Shown in pieces: positions 1 through 5,786 of a DNA stretch of 5,786 nt. The notes under the pieces were generated by a model. The model did no database searches, had not been told where the DNA came from, and was given only the letters and a program-made list of their open reading frames with translations. The stretch is taken from positions 1 to 5,786 of the forward strand of contig JAITMT010000266.1 of NCBI GenBank assembly GCA_031277235.1, written 5' to 3'. The first letter of the stretch is position 1, and the number at the start of each line of letters is the position of its first letter. The translations under genes and the position numbers were made by a program. The DNA comes from Tannerella sp. (GTDB lineage: Bacteria > Bacteroidota > Bacteroidia > Bacteroidales > Tannerellaceae).

Positions 1-135
1 GCGGGAGTTGCCTACTCAGGCGCTGATTACAAGACTTTTATACTGGGATTTCCCTGCGAAACCATCAAGGACGAATCCGAAAGGGACAAATTGATGGAAA
101 TGGTGATTTCATTTCTTACAGAAAGCAGCCAATGA
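1..135 (+). CDS. C-terminal end of a probable secreted hydrolase (xanthan-lyase-like), 5' truncated by the window
   Basis: The first 44 codons of frame 1 are open and end in TGA at 133-135, so this is the tail of a gene that begins before the window. The tail reads AGVAYSGADYKTFILGFP, then CETI, a charged stretch ending in ERDKLM, and a hydrophobic MVISFL just before the end. The pattern 'G-x-AY...Y-T-x-x-LGFP-x-E-x-I...R-x-x-LM...I-x-FL' resembles, from memory, the C-terminal end of large Bacteroidota proteins annotated as xanthan lyase or golvesin-domain proteins, and more loosely the last strand and helix of a glutamine-amidotransferase-like fold. No catalytic residues lie in the visible part. 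The protein stops right after this helix, so no type IX secretion C-terminal domain is visible. The downstream sigma-factor gene starts one base after the stop, so the two are probably co-transcribed. The reading frame is solid; the family assignment is tentative. Confidence 0.55.
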   Translation, partial: AGVAYSGADYKTFILGFPCETIKDESERDKLMEMVISFLTESSQ

Positions 136-136
136 A

Positions 137-691
137 GTGACATTCAAAGAGTTTTATATACAGTGGTATGCGCGTACAATATCGTTTGCCCGCGAGTATG
201 TCATCTCGAAAGACGACGCCGAAGATATTGTGCAGGACGTGTTTTTGCAGTTGCTTCCCCGATACGACGAGCATTTGCACCGCATCAACATGGTTGCCTA
301 CCTGTTTCGCTCCGTGAAGAATAAATGTATTGATTATCTGCGCAGTAAAGTGATTGAACAGAAAGCCGTAGCAGGGATGCAGGAAGAAATGCAACTGTCG
401 CTGAAAATGAAATTCGACTCGCTGGAAGTGTTGGACGACGGTTTATTTGACGAGCATTCCATTGAGGAAATCCTTGAAAATGCACTGAATACGTTGCCCG
501 ACAGATGTCGCGAAATATTTGTCAAACACAAGATAGACGGGATGAAACAGAAGGAAATCGCTCGGGAATTGGGCATTTCCGAAAAGACGGTCGAAAACCA
601 GATTACCATCGCCTACCGCAAAATGCGCGAAGTTTTGAAACCTTATTTTCCGATGGTTTTATTTTTCACACTTTCGTCATTGCGGGCTTGA
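137..691 (+). CDS. ECF-type RNA polymerase sigma-70 factor (Bacteroidota family)
   Basis: A 184-residue extracytoplasmic-function sigma factor, which would direct RNA polymerase to a small set of target promoters. Region 2 spans about residues 5-72, with the core-binding motif DAEDIVQDVFLQLL (27-40) and the -10-recognition helix around YLFRSVKNKCIDYLR (55-69). An acidic linker (about 73-110) leads to region 4 (about 111-168), with LPDRCREIF (120-128) and a helix-turn-helix in KQKEIARELGISEKTVENQI (137-156). No extra C-terminal sensor domain is present. The start must be GTG at 137: the frame has a stop at 104-106 and no other start codon between, while the ATG at 132 runs straight into TGA. 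There is a one-base gap to the preceding stop, suggesting translational coupling; no strong ribosome binding site is seen. The last residues (FFTLSSLRA) run into a REP-like repeat that supplies the stop. No FecR-type anti-sigma gene follows, unlike many sigma factors of this group. Confidence 0.93.
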   Translation: MTFKEFYIQWYARTISFAREYVISKDDAEDIVQDVFLQLLPRYDEHLHRINMVAYLFRSVKNKCIDYLRSKVIEQKAVAGMQEEMQLSLKMKFDSLEVLDDGLFDEHSIEEILENALNTLPDRCREIFVKHKIDGMKQKEIARELGISEKTVENQITIAYRKMREVLKPYFPMVLFFTLSSLRA

Positions 692-699
692 TCCGCAAT
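675..699. repeat. REP-like inverted repeat overlapping the sigma-factor stop codon
   Basis: The arms ATTGCGG (679-685) and CCGCAAT (693-699) are perfect inverted repeats around a seven-base centre, with a further G-T pair possible at 686/692. The core with its leading CGTC resembles a dispersed intergenic repeat ('gtcattgcgggcttga(c/t)ccgcaat') that I recall from many bacterial genomes. Its translation in one frame, VIAGLIRNL, is a familiar artefact of such repeats. Only one arm-pair is present; the second inverted copy often seen with it is not. The TGA of the sigma-factor gene (689-691) sits in the loop. There is no run of T after the hairpin, so it is not a classic intrinsic terminator, though it could stabilise the upstream mRNA end. 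The inverted repeat is directly visible; the repeat-family identity is from memory. Confidence 0.6.
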
Positions 700-736
700 T
701 TACTGTGGGATGGGAGAGATTTTTTGAGGTAATGTC

Positions 737-769
737 TGTGCGTAATTCAAAATATTTCATGTATCTTTG
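737..769 (+). promoter_or_regulatory. Bacteroides-type promoter for the MuiA-like gene
   Basis: TATCTTTG at 762-769 matches the Bacteroidota -7 consensus TAnnTTTG exactly. A weak -33 element, TGTG (737-740, three of four against TTTG), lies 21 bases upstream, within the usual spacing. Transcription would begin at about 773-776, leaving a leader of roughly 12-15 bases before the ATG at 788. The leader is A-rich with no Shine-Dalgarno sequence, as is common in this phylum. Its presence implies that the MuiA-like gene can be transcribed independently of the sigma factor upstream. Confidence 0.65.
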
Positions 770-787
770 CACAAAATAATCATCAAT

Positions 788-2590
788 ATGAAAAAAATAT
801 GTTTGCTTTTGGGGATATTTTCGGCGTTGAATATTTATGCCGAAAACGTGAAAATGAAATTGAGCGGCGCCACCGTGTTTTTCAGCGGGGCTGAACTCAC
901 GCATACCGCAACCGTCGCCCTGAACGCGGGTGAAAATACCGTTACGCTCGAAGGGTTGAGTCCCGTGATTGACCTCAACAGTTTGAAAATCAATGTTTCG
1001 AACAGCATCGTTGTGTCTTCCTCGGAATTTTCTACCGATTTTTTGGTGGAAAAGTCGGAAACCGAACGGGTGAAAAAATTGCAGGATTCCATCAATGCCT
1101 GCAATGCGGAAATGGCTGGTATTCAAACGTCCATAGACGTCAATACCACGGCTTATCAACTGTTGAAAAAAGGTATTGAAACCAATCTCAGCGTTGTTGA
1201 AAAAGGAAAAACCACTGCCGAGATTACGCAAAATCTCGATTATTACAGCCAAAAGGCAAATACCTTTGAAACAGCGATTTATGATGATAAAAAGAAACAG
1301 GAGAAACTGACGGAAACTCTCAGCCGCCTCAACGCGCAACTGGAGCAGGAAAGCAGTAAAAACACGCCTCCCAGCGGGATTCTCAAACTTACGCTTTTAG
1401 CGCCCGTGTCGGTAAATGCTTCCGTTACAGTTACTTACTATACGTTGGCGGCAAGTTGGACGCCCTATTACGATATGAATATCGCCTCAACGGACAAACC
1501 TGTTGTGTTGCAACGCCGCTCAAAAGTGCGCCAAACAACAGGTTTGGACTGGGAAAAGGTGAAAATTACGCTTTCTACCGCACAGCCTTCGCGGGGAAAA
1601 GACGCTCCACTGTTTCAAACGTGGTTTTTGAATTATGTTTCCTATGCGCCACTGGGTATGCAACATGCTGTGACGCAAAATACAATTTCGTATGCACAAC
1701 CGGCTGTAAGTCAAGATCAGTTGGAAGTACAGAAAGATAAGCCGCAAATTTTTATAAGAGGGACAGGTTCGACCGGCGATAGTGAACCGTTGATTCTCGT
1801 GGATGGCGTGCCTGTCGAAGGTAATTATCTTCAAAGTATTTCGCCGGAAATGATTGCAAATTTTGAAATTTTAAAAGATGAATCGGCGACTGCCATCTAC
1901 GGCTCGCGCGCAGTCAACGGAGTTATTCTGGTAACTACCAAACAGATGGACGATTATGTCATTTCCGAAGAAAAACAAATCAGCGAAGAATATAAAATTG
2001 ATTTGCCGTACACCATTCCCGGAAACGGAAAGGAACAGATTATTGATCTTACCAAACATGAATTGCAGGCTTCCTATAAATATTATTGCGCTCCAAAATT
2101 GGATGCAAACGTTTATCTGATCGCCGAATTTACCGATTGGGAAAAGTTGAATCTGCTTAGTGGACTGGCGAATATAACCTACGACGGAACTTTTGTGGGA
2201 CAAACTTTTCTCAACACGCAGTCGGCGCAAAAAGTTCTTTCCGTGACGCTCGGGACAGACAAAAATATCACTGTAAAACGCGAAAAAATGACGGATTTTT
2301 CGTCCGTGAAACTCTTGAGCAGCGATACGAAAGTTACCTTGACGTATAAAATTTCCGTAAAAAACAACCAGAACAAACCGGTTTACCTTGTTTTGAAAGA
2401 CCAGTATCCCATCTCGCAGCAAAAGGATATCGAAGTCGAGTTTCTGAAAAAGGAAACGACCGAGCCGACTTTCAACCGGGAAGAAACGGGCGTCGTTACG
2501 TGGGAAACCAATCTTTCAGCCGGCGAAAGCAAGGAATATCGTATCGCCTATTCCGTGAAATATCCTAAGGGAAGACAGATAAATCTGTGA
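788..2590 (+). CDS. Secreted MuiA-like protein (DUF4140/DUF4139) with an inserted TonB-plug/SusC-signature segment
   Basis: A 600-residue exported protein. Residues 1-18 form a signal peptide (basic MKK, hydrophobic core, cleavage after IYA) with no lipobox, so it is predicted to be periplasmic or surface-located rather than a lipoprotein. Residues about 23-85 fit DUF4140 (GATVFFSGAELTH; NTVTLEGLSP). A charged, helical, coiled-coil-like stretch follows (about 88-190). DUF4139 begins around 195-270 with SWTPYYDM (223-230) and ITLSTAQP (260-267), and resumes after about 390 with IDLPYTIPGNGK, a YYCAPKLD and DWEKLNLL stretch, VKREK and DQYPIS. It ends in SVKYPKG. Between the two halves sits a segment like the SusC/RagA plug (about 320-386), described separately. 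The family's biochemical function is unknown to me; the MuiA name comes from a mucoidy-inhibitor phenotype. ATG 788 is preferred over the in-frame TTG at 767, because TTG 767 lies inside the -7 box and only ATG 788 gives a clean signal peptide. It converges with ribBA. Confidence 0.88.
   Translation: MKKICLLLGIFSALNIYAENVKMKLSGATVFFSGAELTHTATVALNAGENTVTLEGLSPVIDLNSLKINVSNSIVVSSSEFSTDFLVEKSETERVKKLQDSINACNAEMAGIQTSIDVNTTAYQLLKKGIETNLSVVEKGKTTAEITQNLDYYSQKANTFETAIYDDKKKQEKLTETLSRLNAQLEQESSKNTPPSGILKLTLLAPVSVNASVTVTYYTLAASWTPYYDMNIASTDKPVVLQRRSKVRQTTGLDWEKVKITLSTAQPSRGKDAPLFQTWFLNYVSYAPLGMQHAVTQNTISYAQPAVSQDQLEVQKDKPQIFIRGTGSTGDSEPLILVDGVPVEGNYLQSISPEMIANFEILKDESATAIYGSRAVNGVILVTTKQMDDYVISEEKQISEEYKIDLPYTIPGNGKEQIIDLTKHELQASYKYYCAPKLDANVYLIAEFTDWEKLNLLSGLANITYDGTFVGQTFLNTQSAQKVLSVTLGTDKNITVKREKMTDFSSVKLLSSDTKVTLTYKISVKNNQNKPVYLVLKDQYPISQQKDIEVEFLKKETTEPTFNREETGVVTWETNLSAGESKEYRIAYSVKYPKGRQINL
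1745..1945 (+). other. SusC/RagA TonB-plug signature embedded in the MuiA-like protein
   Basis: Residues about 320-386 of the MuiA-like protein read, in pieces, IFIRGTGSTGDSEPLILVDG, VPVEG, then SPEMIANFEILKDESATAIY and GSRAVNGVILVTTK. This closely follows the plug-domain signature of SusC/RagA-type TonB-dependent receptors (I-R-G-x-x-S...PL-x-x-VDG-V-P...I-x-x-x-E-x-LKD-x-SA-x-A-IYGSR-x-A-N-G-V-I-x-x-TTK). Only the C-terminal half of a plug is present: there is no preceding LQGK-x-x-G-V block, no TonB box and no beta-barrel. It is in frame and lies where DUF4139 proteins normally have a loop, between ITLSTAQP and IDLPYTIPGNGK. The motif match is seen directly; any role as a docking or interaction module is inference. 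Confidence 0.8.
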
Positions 2591-2604
2591 TAATGAGTCT
2601 GTCT
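2573..2604. terminator. Possible bidirectional hairpin between convergent genes
   Basis: AGACAGA (2573-2579) and TCTGTCT (2598-2604) can pair as a seven-base stem with an 18-base loop, and ACAGA/TCTGT (2575-2579/2584-2588) form a competing compact hairpin with a TAAA loop. Both overlap the end of the MuiA-like gene and sit just past the ribBA stop on the other strand, where a shared terminator would be expected. The stem is weak and neither strand has a good T-run after it, so this is a candidate only. Confidence 0.3.
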
Positions 2605-2610
2605 GGATAA

Positions 2611-3822
2611 TTACAATTTCAATTCATGCCCCATCCGTTCCTTTTTGGTTCGCAGGTAAAACTCGTTGTATCGGTTGGGCTGGACTTGAATCGGGATGTT
2701 TTCCACCACTTGCAGTCCGTAAGCCTCCAAGCCTACCCTCTTTACCGGATTATTGGAGATTAGTCGCATTTTACTGACACCTAACTGCCTCAGTATCTGC
2801 GCTCCCACGCCATAGTCGCGTTCATCCGCATTGTGATGGATGTGCAGGTTGGCGTCCACCGTATCCAGCCCCATTTCCTGCAATTTATAGGCTTTTATCT
2901 TGTCCATCAGACCGATTCCACGCCCTTCCTGAATCAAGTACAGCACAACGCCTTTGCCCTCTTTTTCAATCATTTTCATGGATTCGTGCAACTGTTCGCC
3001 GCAATCGCAACGCTGCGAACTGAAAATATCGCCCGTCACACACGAAGAATGTACGCGCACGAGCGTAGCCTCGTCCGGTTTGATTTCGCCCTTTATCAGG
3101 GCGACGTGCTCAAATCCATTGCTTTTCTGGAGAAACGGAATCAGGTGAAAATCACCATATTTTGTAGGCATTTTTACCTCGACGCCCTTTTCCACCAGCG
3201 ACTCCGTTTTCAGCCGGTAGGCTATCAGGTCTTTTATCGTAATTATCTTGATATCAAATTGTTTTGACATCTCCATCAATTGTGGAAGCCGCGCCATCGT
3301 GCCGTCCTCGTTCAGAATCTCAATCAGCGCTCCGGCGGGATAAAGACCGGCTGATTTAGCCATGTCAATCGTCGCTTCCGTATGCCCTGCACGCCGCAAC
3401 ACGCCTTTGGAACGGGCGCGCAGCGGATTGATATGTCCGGGACGCCCCAAATCGGACGGTTTTGTCCGCGGGTCGGCAAGCGCCAGAATCGTTTGCGCGC
3501 GGTCGTAGATGGAAACGCCTGTGGTACAGCCATCTCCGATCTTATCCACCGTAACCGTAAACGGCGTTTCGAGTACCGAAGTATTCTTTACCACCTGCAT
3601 TTCGAGGTCCAATTCCTCGCAACGCTCCTCCGTTATCGGCGCACACAGCACTCCACGACCGTTGGTGAGCATGAAATTCACTTTTTCGGGCGTTATTTTT
3701 TCGGCGGCTATGATGAAATCGCCCTCATTTTCACGGTCTTCATCATCCACCACAATCAAAAATTTCCCTTCGCGAAAATCTTCTATCGCTTCGGGAATTT
3801 TGTTCAATACAAAATCTTCCAT
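2611..3822 (-). CDS. ribBA: Bifunctional 3,4-dihydroxy-2-butanone-4-phosphate synthase / GTP cyclohydrolase II
   Basis: A 403-residue cytoplasmic enzyme supplying both branches of riboflavin synthesis. The N-terminal RibB domain (about 1-200) makes 3,4-dihydroxy-2-butanone 4-phosphate from ribulose 5-phosphate. It shows the acidic metal/substrate loop DDEDRENEGD (26-35), TGVSIYDRAQT (101-111), RPGHINPLRA (127-136) and GHTEATID (146-153). The C-terminal RibA domain (about 210-403) opens GTP to the pyrimidine precursor. It carries the zinc cysteines C261, C272 and C274 in HSSCVTGDIFSSQRCDCG, then EGRGIGL (299-305), Y312, and D333/R335 in NADERD, which line up with E. coli RibA C54, C65, C67, Y105, D126 and R128. 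Both domains look complete and the length is normal for the fusion. ATG 3822 is fixed by an in-frame TAA just upstream. It follows the LptF/LptG-like gene by 17 bases on the same strand, so probably shares its transcript. No FMN riboswitch fits in that gap. Confidence 0.97.
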   Translation of the reverse strand: MEDFVLNKIPEAIEDFREGKFLIVVDDEDRENEGDFIIAAEKITPEKVNFMLTNGRGVLCAPITEERCEELDLEMQVVKNTSVLETPFTVTVDKIGDGCTTGVSIYDRAQTILALADPRTKPSDLGRPGHINPLRARSKGVLRRAGHTEATIDMAKSAGLYPAGALIEILNEDGTMARLPQLMEMSKQFDIKIITIKDLIAYRLKTESLVEKGVEVKMPTKYGDFHLIPFLQKSNGFEHVALIKGEIKPDEATLVRVHSSCVTGDIFSSQRCDCGEQLHESMKMIEKEGKGVVLYLIQEGRGIGLMDKIKAYKLQEMGLDTVDANLHIHHNADERDYGVGAQILRQLGVSKMRLISNNPVKRVGLEAYGLQVVENIPIQVQPNRYNEFYLRTKKERMGHELKL

Positions 3823-3839
3823 ATTAATTTTTCAATATT

Positions 3840-5753
3840 CTAATTATCAATGATTAATTCCTTTATTTCATCGCAGACTTTCGCCGTTACGGCGACGTCC
3901 TGCTTTAAGAGTTTTCGTTTATAAGTCGCTATTAAATAGAGAATTCCGCCAACCGGGAAAACAATTGCCAACACCGTTCCCAGTTTGGGCGTAATCGTGA
4001 AATCCAATAGCCGGTAATTTTTAATCACGGGAAAATCCATCGTTTTGTTCAACACGAGAATTTTGTCCGAATTTTCCAGTTTTTCGACTATCTCCTCGAC
4101 GTCTTCCGAAATCGTTTTTGCCTCATAGTCAATACCTCCCTGCTTCCAGAAAGTCAGATAATTCAGCCAGCGCCTGTTGTGGGCGATGTATTGAACGCTT
4201 TTCGCCTTCAAACCGGACAGTTCTGTCGCAATCAAGTTATAATCAGGTATTTCCATCACCAGTTCCTTTTTATCAATCTTGCGATATTCCCGTTTGCCCA
4301 AGAATCGCTTGACAGCGTCCAGATACGTTTCGGCGTTGAGGATAACCGAATCATTTACAGCCTTGTAAGTCAAGAAGATACCCAGCGGCAACAACACTGC
4401 CGAACTGAGCCACATCCCTTCCCAGGGCTGCCAAACGCCGTCGCGCGCCATTTTATATCCAATATTGTTAATAATATAATAAAAAATGAACAGGAACACG
4501 GAAATCACGGCTGGCGCCCCCAGTCCACCCTTGCGGATAATCGCTCCCAAAGGCGCGCCGATAAAGAAAAAGATGAGACACGCAAACGAAAGCGTAAATT
4601 TCTTGTGCATTTCCGTATGATGCCAGCGCATATCTTTTTCATCGAATTTCAGCATTTCGGCTTTACCGCCGTAATTCATCTGCAATGCTTGAATCCTGTC
4701 TTTGGAATAGTTTAATAAAGAGGCTTTTACGTTAGGCTTGGAGGCGTTGTAGAGACTGTCGAAATTGACCGGTTTTTCTTTCGGCAGTTCCGTTTTTTTT
4801 ATCGAATCGGCAGCGTTGAACCTTTGCTCAACGGGCAACGTCCTGCGATAGGACGACTGATCGTATAAAATCTGTGATTCCTGCCGCTTGATACTGTCGA
4901 GTCTTATGGTCAGTGAATCAATGGAATGACGCAATTCGGAAAGATTTTTTCCGATATAGCGGTCGGAATACATGGACTCGTCGCGCATATTGAAATTGGC
5001 GTCAAATTCTATCAATATCTCCGTTGTGTCAAAGGATTCGCGCCGGTAAGGGACCGCAACTTTGGAATTGCGCGCCTGCGTGCGACCGCTGTTCAGATTC
5101 TGAAACGATTCACCGCTGAATAACGTCAAAACCAGGAATTTCTTGTCGGTAGATGTTTTCACTTTTCCGGAATCGGCGACTATCCAGCGCGGATTGTCTC
5201 CATCTGCGTAATCGTATATCCACACGCCTTTCAGCAAACCGCTTTTTTTATCTTTCTTCCTGACAAGAAGACGCCTGTTCTGTATTTGTGTATAAAACGT
5301 ACCTTCGGGAATTTCCAGTTCGGGAGATTTCAGTTTGATAGAAGTCAACATGGTTATATATTTAACCTGCGATCTGGGAATAATATCGTTTTGAAAAATG
5401 AATGCCGCGATAGAGACAAGAATCAAAAAAATAATCAGCGGACGCATAATACGCACCAGCGATATGCCCGAAGCCTTCAAGGACAGCAATTCGAGTTGCT
5501 CGCCCATGTTGCCGAACGTCATCAGCGAAGCAAACAGAATCGCCAACGGCAACACCTGCGGTATAAAAGTCAGAGCCACATAGAAAAATAACTCCGCAAG
5601 TACATGAATTTCAATGCCTTTTCCCACCATGTCATCAATATACATCCACAGGAACTGCATCAAAAAGATGAACAGACAAATCCCGAACGTCATCACAAAT
5701 AACGGCAGAAATGTCTGTAACAGAAATAAATCCAATCGTTTAATGACACGCAT
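3840..5753 (-). CDS. LptF/LptG (YjgP/YjgQ) family permease, long Bacteroidota form
   Basis: A 637-residue inner-membrane protein of the family that, with the LptB ATPase, extracts lipopolysaccharide from the inner membrane and passes it to the periplasmic bridge. The start MRVIKRLDLFLLQTFLPLF is typical for the family. Hydrophobic spans lie at about 11-37, 51-75 and 101-122, then a periplasmic region, then spans at about 386-405, 412-432 and 446-464. Family motifs include LPLAILFASLMTFG (68-81), GEQLELLSLKASGISL (84-99) and GAPLGAIIRKGG (399-410). The usual beta-jellyroll region (about 135-255) is followed by a charged, helix-prone insert (about 265-375). After the sixth span a roughly 170-residue extension ends in a further membrane segment (about 590-611). 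Proteobacterial LptF/LptG are about 360 residues; as I recall, the longer form is usual in Bacteroidota. Whether it is the LptF or LptG equivalent cannot be decided. ATG 5753 has a purine-rich GAGAG just upstream. The frame stays open to the window edge, so a longer N-terminus is not formally excluded. ribBA follows 17 bases after the stop. Confidence 0.92.
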   Translation of the reverse strand: MRVIKRLDLFLLQTFLPLFVMTFGICLFIFLMQFLWMYIDDMVGKGIEIHVLAELFFYVALTFIPQVLPLAILFASLMTFGNMGEQLELLSLKASGISLVRIMRPLIIFLILVSIAAFIFQNDIIPRSQVKYITMLTSIKLKSPELEIPEGTFYTQIQNRRLLVRKKDKKSGLLKGVWIYDYADGDNPRWIVADSGKVKTSTDKKFLVLTLFSGESFQNLNSGRTQARNSKVAVPYRRESFDTTEILIEFDANFNMRDESMYSDRYIGKNLSELRHSIDSLTIRLDSIKRQESQILYDQSSYRRTLPVEQRFNAADSIKKTELPKEKPVNFDSLYNASKPNVKASLLNYSKDRIQALQMNYGGKAEMLKFDEKDMRWHHTEMHKKFTLSFACLIFFFIGAPLGAIIRKGGLGAPAVISVFLFIFYYIINNIGYKMARDGVWQPWEGMWLSSAVLLPLGIFLTYKAVNDSVILNAETYLDAVKRFLGKREYRKIDKKELVMEIPDYNLIATELSGLKAKSVQYIAHNRRWLNYLTFWKQGGIDYEAKTISEDVEEIVEKLENSDKILVLNKTMDFPVIKNYRLLDFTITPKLGTVLAIVFPVGGILYLIATYKRKLLKQDVAVTAKVCDEIKELIIDN

Positions 5754-5786
5754 ACTCTCTACATTACCCCCAACGTTCGTTTCAAG

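Noticed and set aside
505..732. A 75-residue plus-strand frame ending in VIAGLIRNLLWD.
   Set aside because: It overlaps the sigma-factor helix-turn-helix region in another frame. The familiar-looking end is the translation of the REP-like repeat, not a protein motif.
677..1339. A 220-residue reading frame on the minus strand.
   Set aside because: It lies opposite the promoter region and the well-supported MuiA-like gene, has no recognisable domain, and its composition (rich in His, Phe, Arg) is that of an antisense shadow.
1871..2422. A 183-residue minus-strand frame.
   Set aside because: It is antisense to the conserved DUF4139 region, and nothing in its translation is recognisable.
3823..3839. 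Possible FMN riboswitch or separate promoter before ribBA.
   Set aside because: Only 17 A/T-rich bases separate the genes, too few for an RFN element, and no TAnnTTTG box is present.
3382..3853. Plus-strand frames of 153 and 114 residues.
   Set aside because: Both are antisense to the conserved RibB domain of ribBA and have no recognisable features.
5754..5786. Possible end of another minus-strand gene upstream of the permease: a frame reading LKRTLGVM then TAG at 5761-5759.
   Set aside because: Eight codons at the window edge are too few to support a gene or family, although a close upstream operon partner is plausible.
1..5786. CRISPR arrays, tRNA or rRNA genes, insertion sequences, phage or defence genes.
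   Set aside because: I saw no spaced direct repeats, cloverleaf-like segments, transposase-like frames or terminal inverted repeats of element size.

Overview
The window looks like chromosomal DNA from a Bacteroidota organism, most likely of the order Bacteroidales. The grounds are a promoter with a TAnnTTTG-type -7 box (TATCTTTG), genes without clear Shine-Dalgarno sequences, an ECF sigma factor of the type expanded in Bacteroides relatives, a SusC/RagA-style TonB plug signature, and a long Bacteroidota-type LptF/LptG permease next to a bifunctional ribBA. The species cannot be named from the sequence alone.

Layout: the left half reads rightward. It opens with the last 44 codons of a protein resembling the C-terminal end of Bacteroidota surface hydrolases often annotated as xanthan lyase. 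One base later comes a GTG-started ECF sigma-70 factor (137-691), whose stop codon lies in the loop of a small REP-like inverted repeat. A short intergenic region carries a Bacteroides-type promoter. It is followed by a secreted MuiA-like protein with DUF4140 and DUF4139 regions (788-2590), which has a TonB-plug/SusC-signature segment inserted in its middle.

The right half reads leftward and converges on the MuiA-like gene with a 20-base gap. In transcription order it holds a 637-residue LptF/LptG-family inner-membrane permease (5753-3840) and then, 17 bases on, ribBA (3822-2611), which encodes the two GTP- and ribulose-5-phosphate-consuming entry enzymes of riboflavin synthesis. The spacing suggests one transcript, probably started outside the window.

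Functionally, this is envelope biology on both sides (surface hydrolase end, regulator, secreted MuiA-like protein, lipopolysaccharide-export permease) plus a housekeeping vitamin gene. I see no CRISPR array, tRNA, rRNA, insertion sequence or phage gene. The most distinctive item is the partial SusC-like plug inside the DUF4139 protein. The second is the repeat that supplies the end of the sigma factor gene. I see no convincing evidence of a wholly new multi-gene system here.
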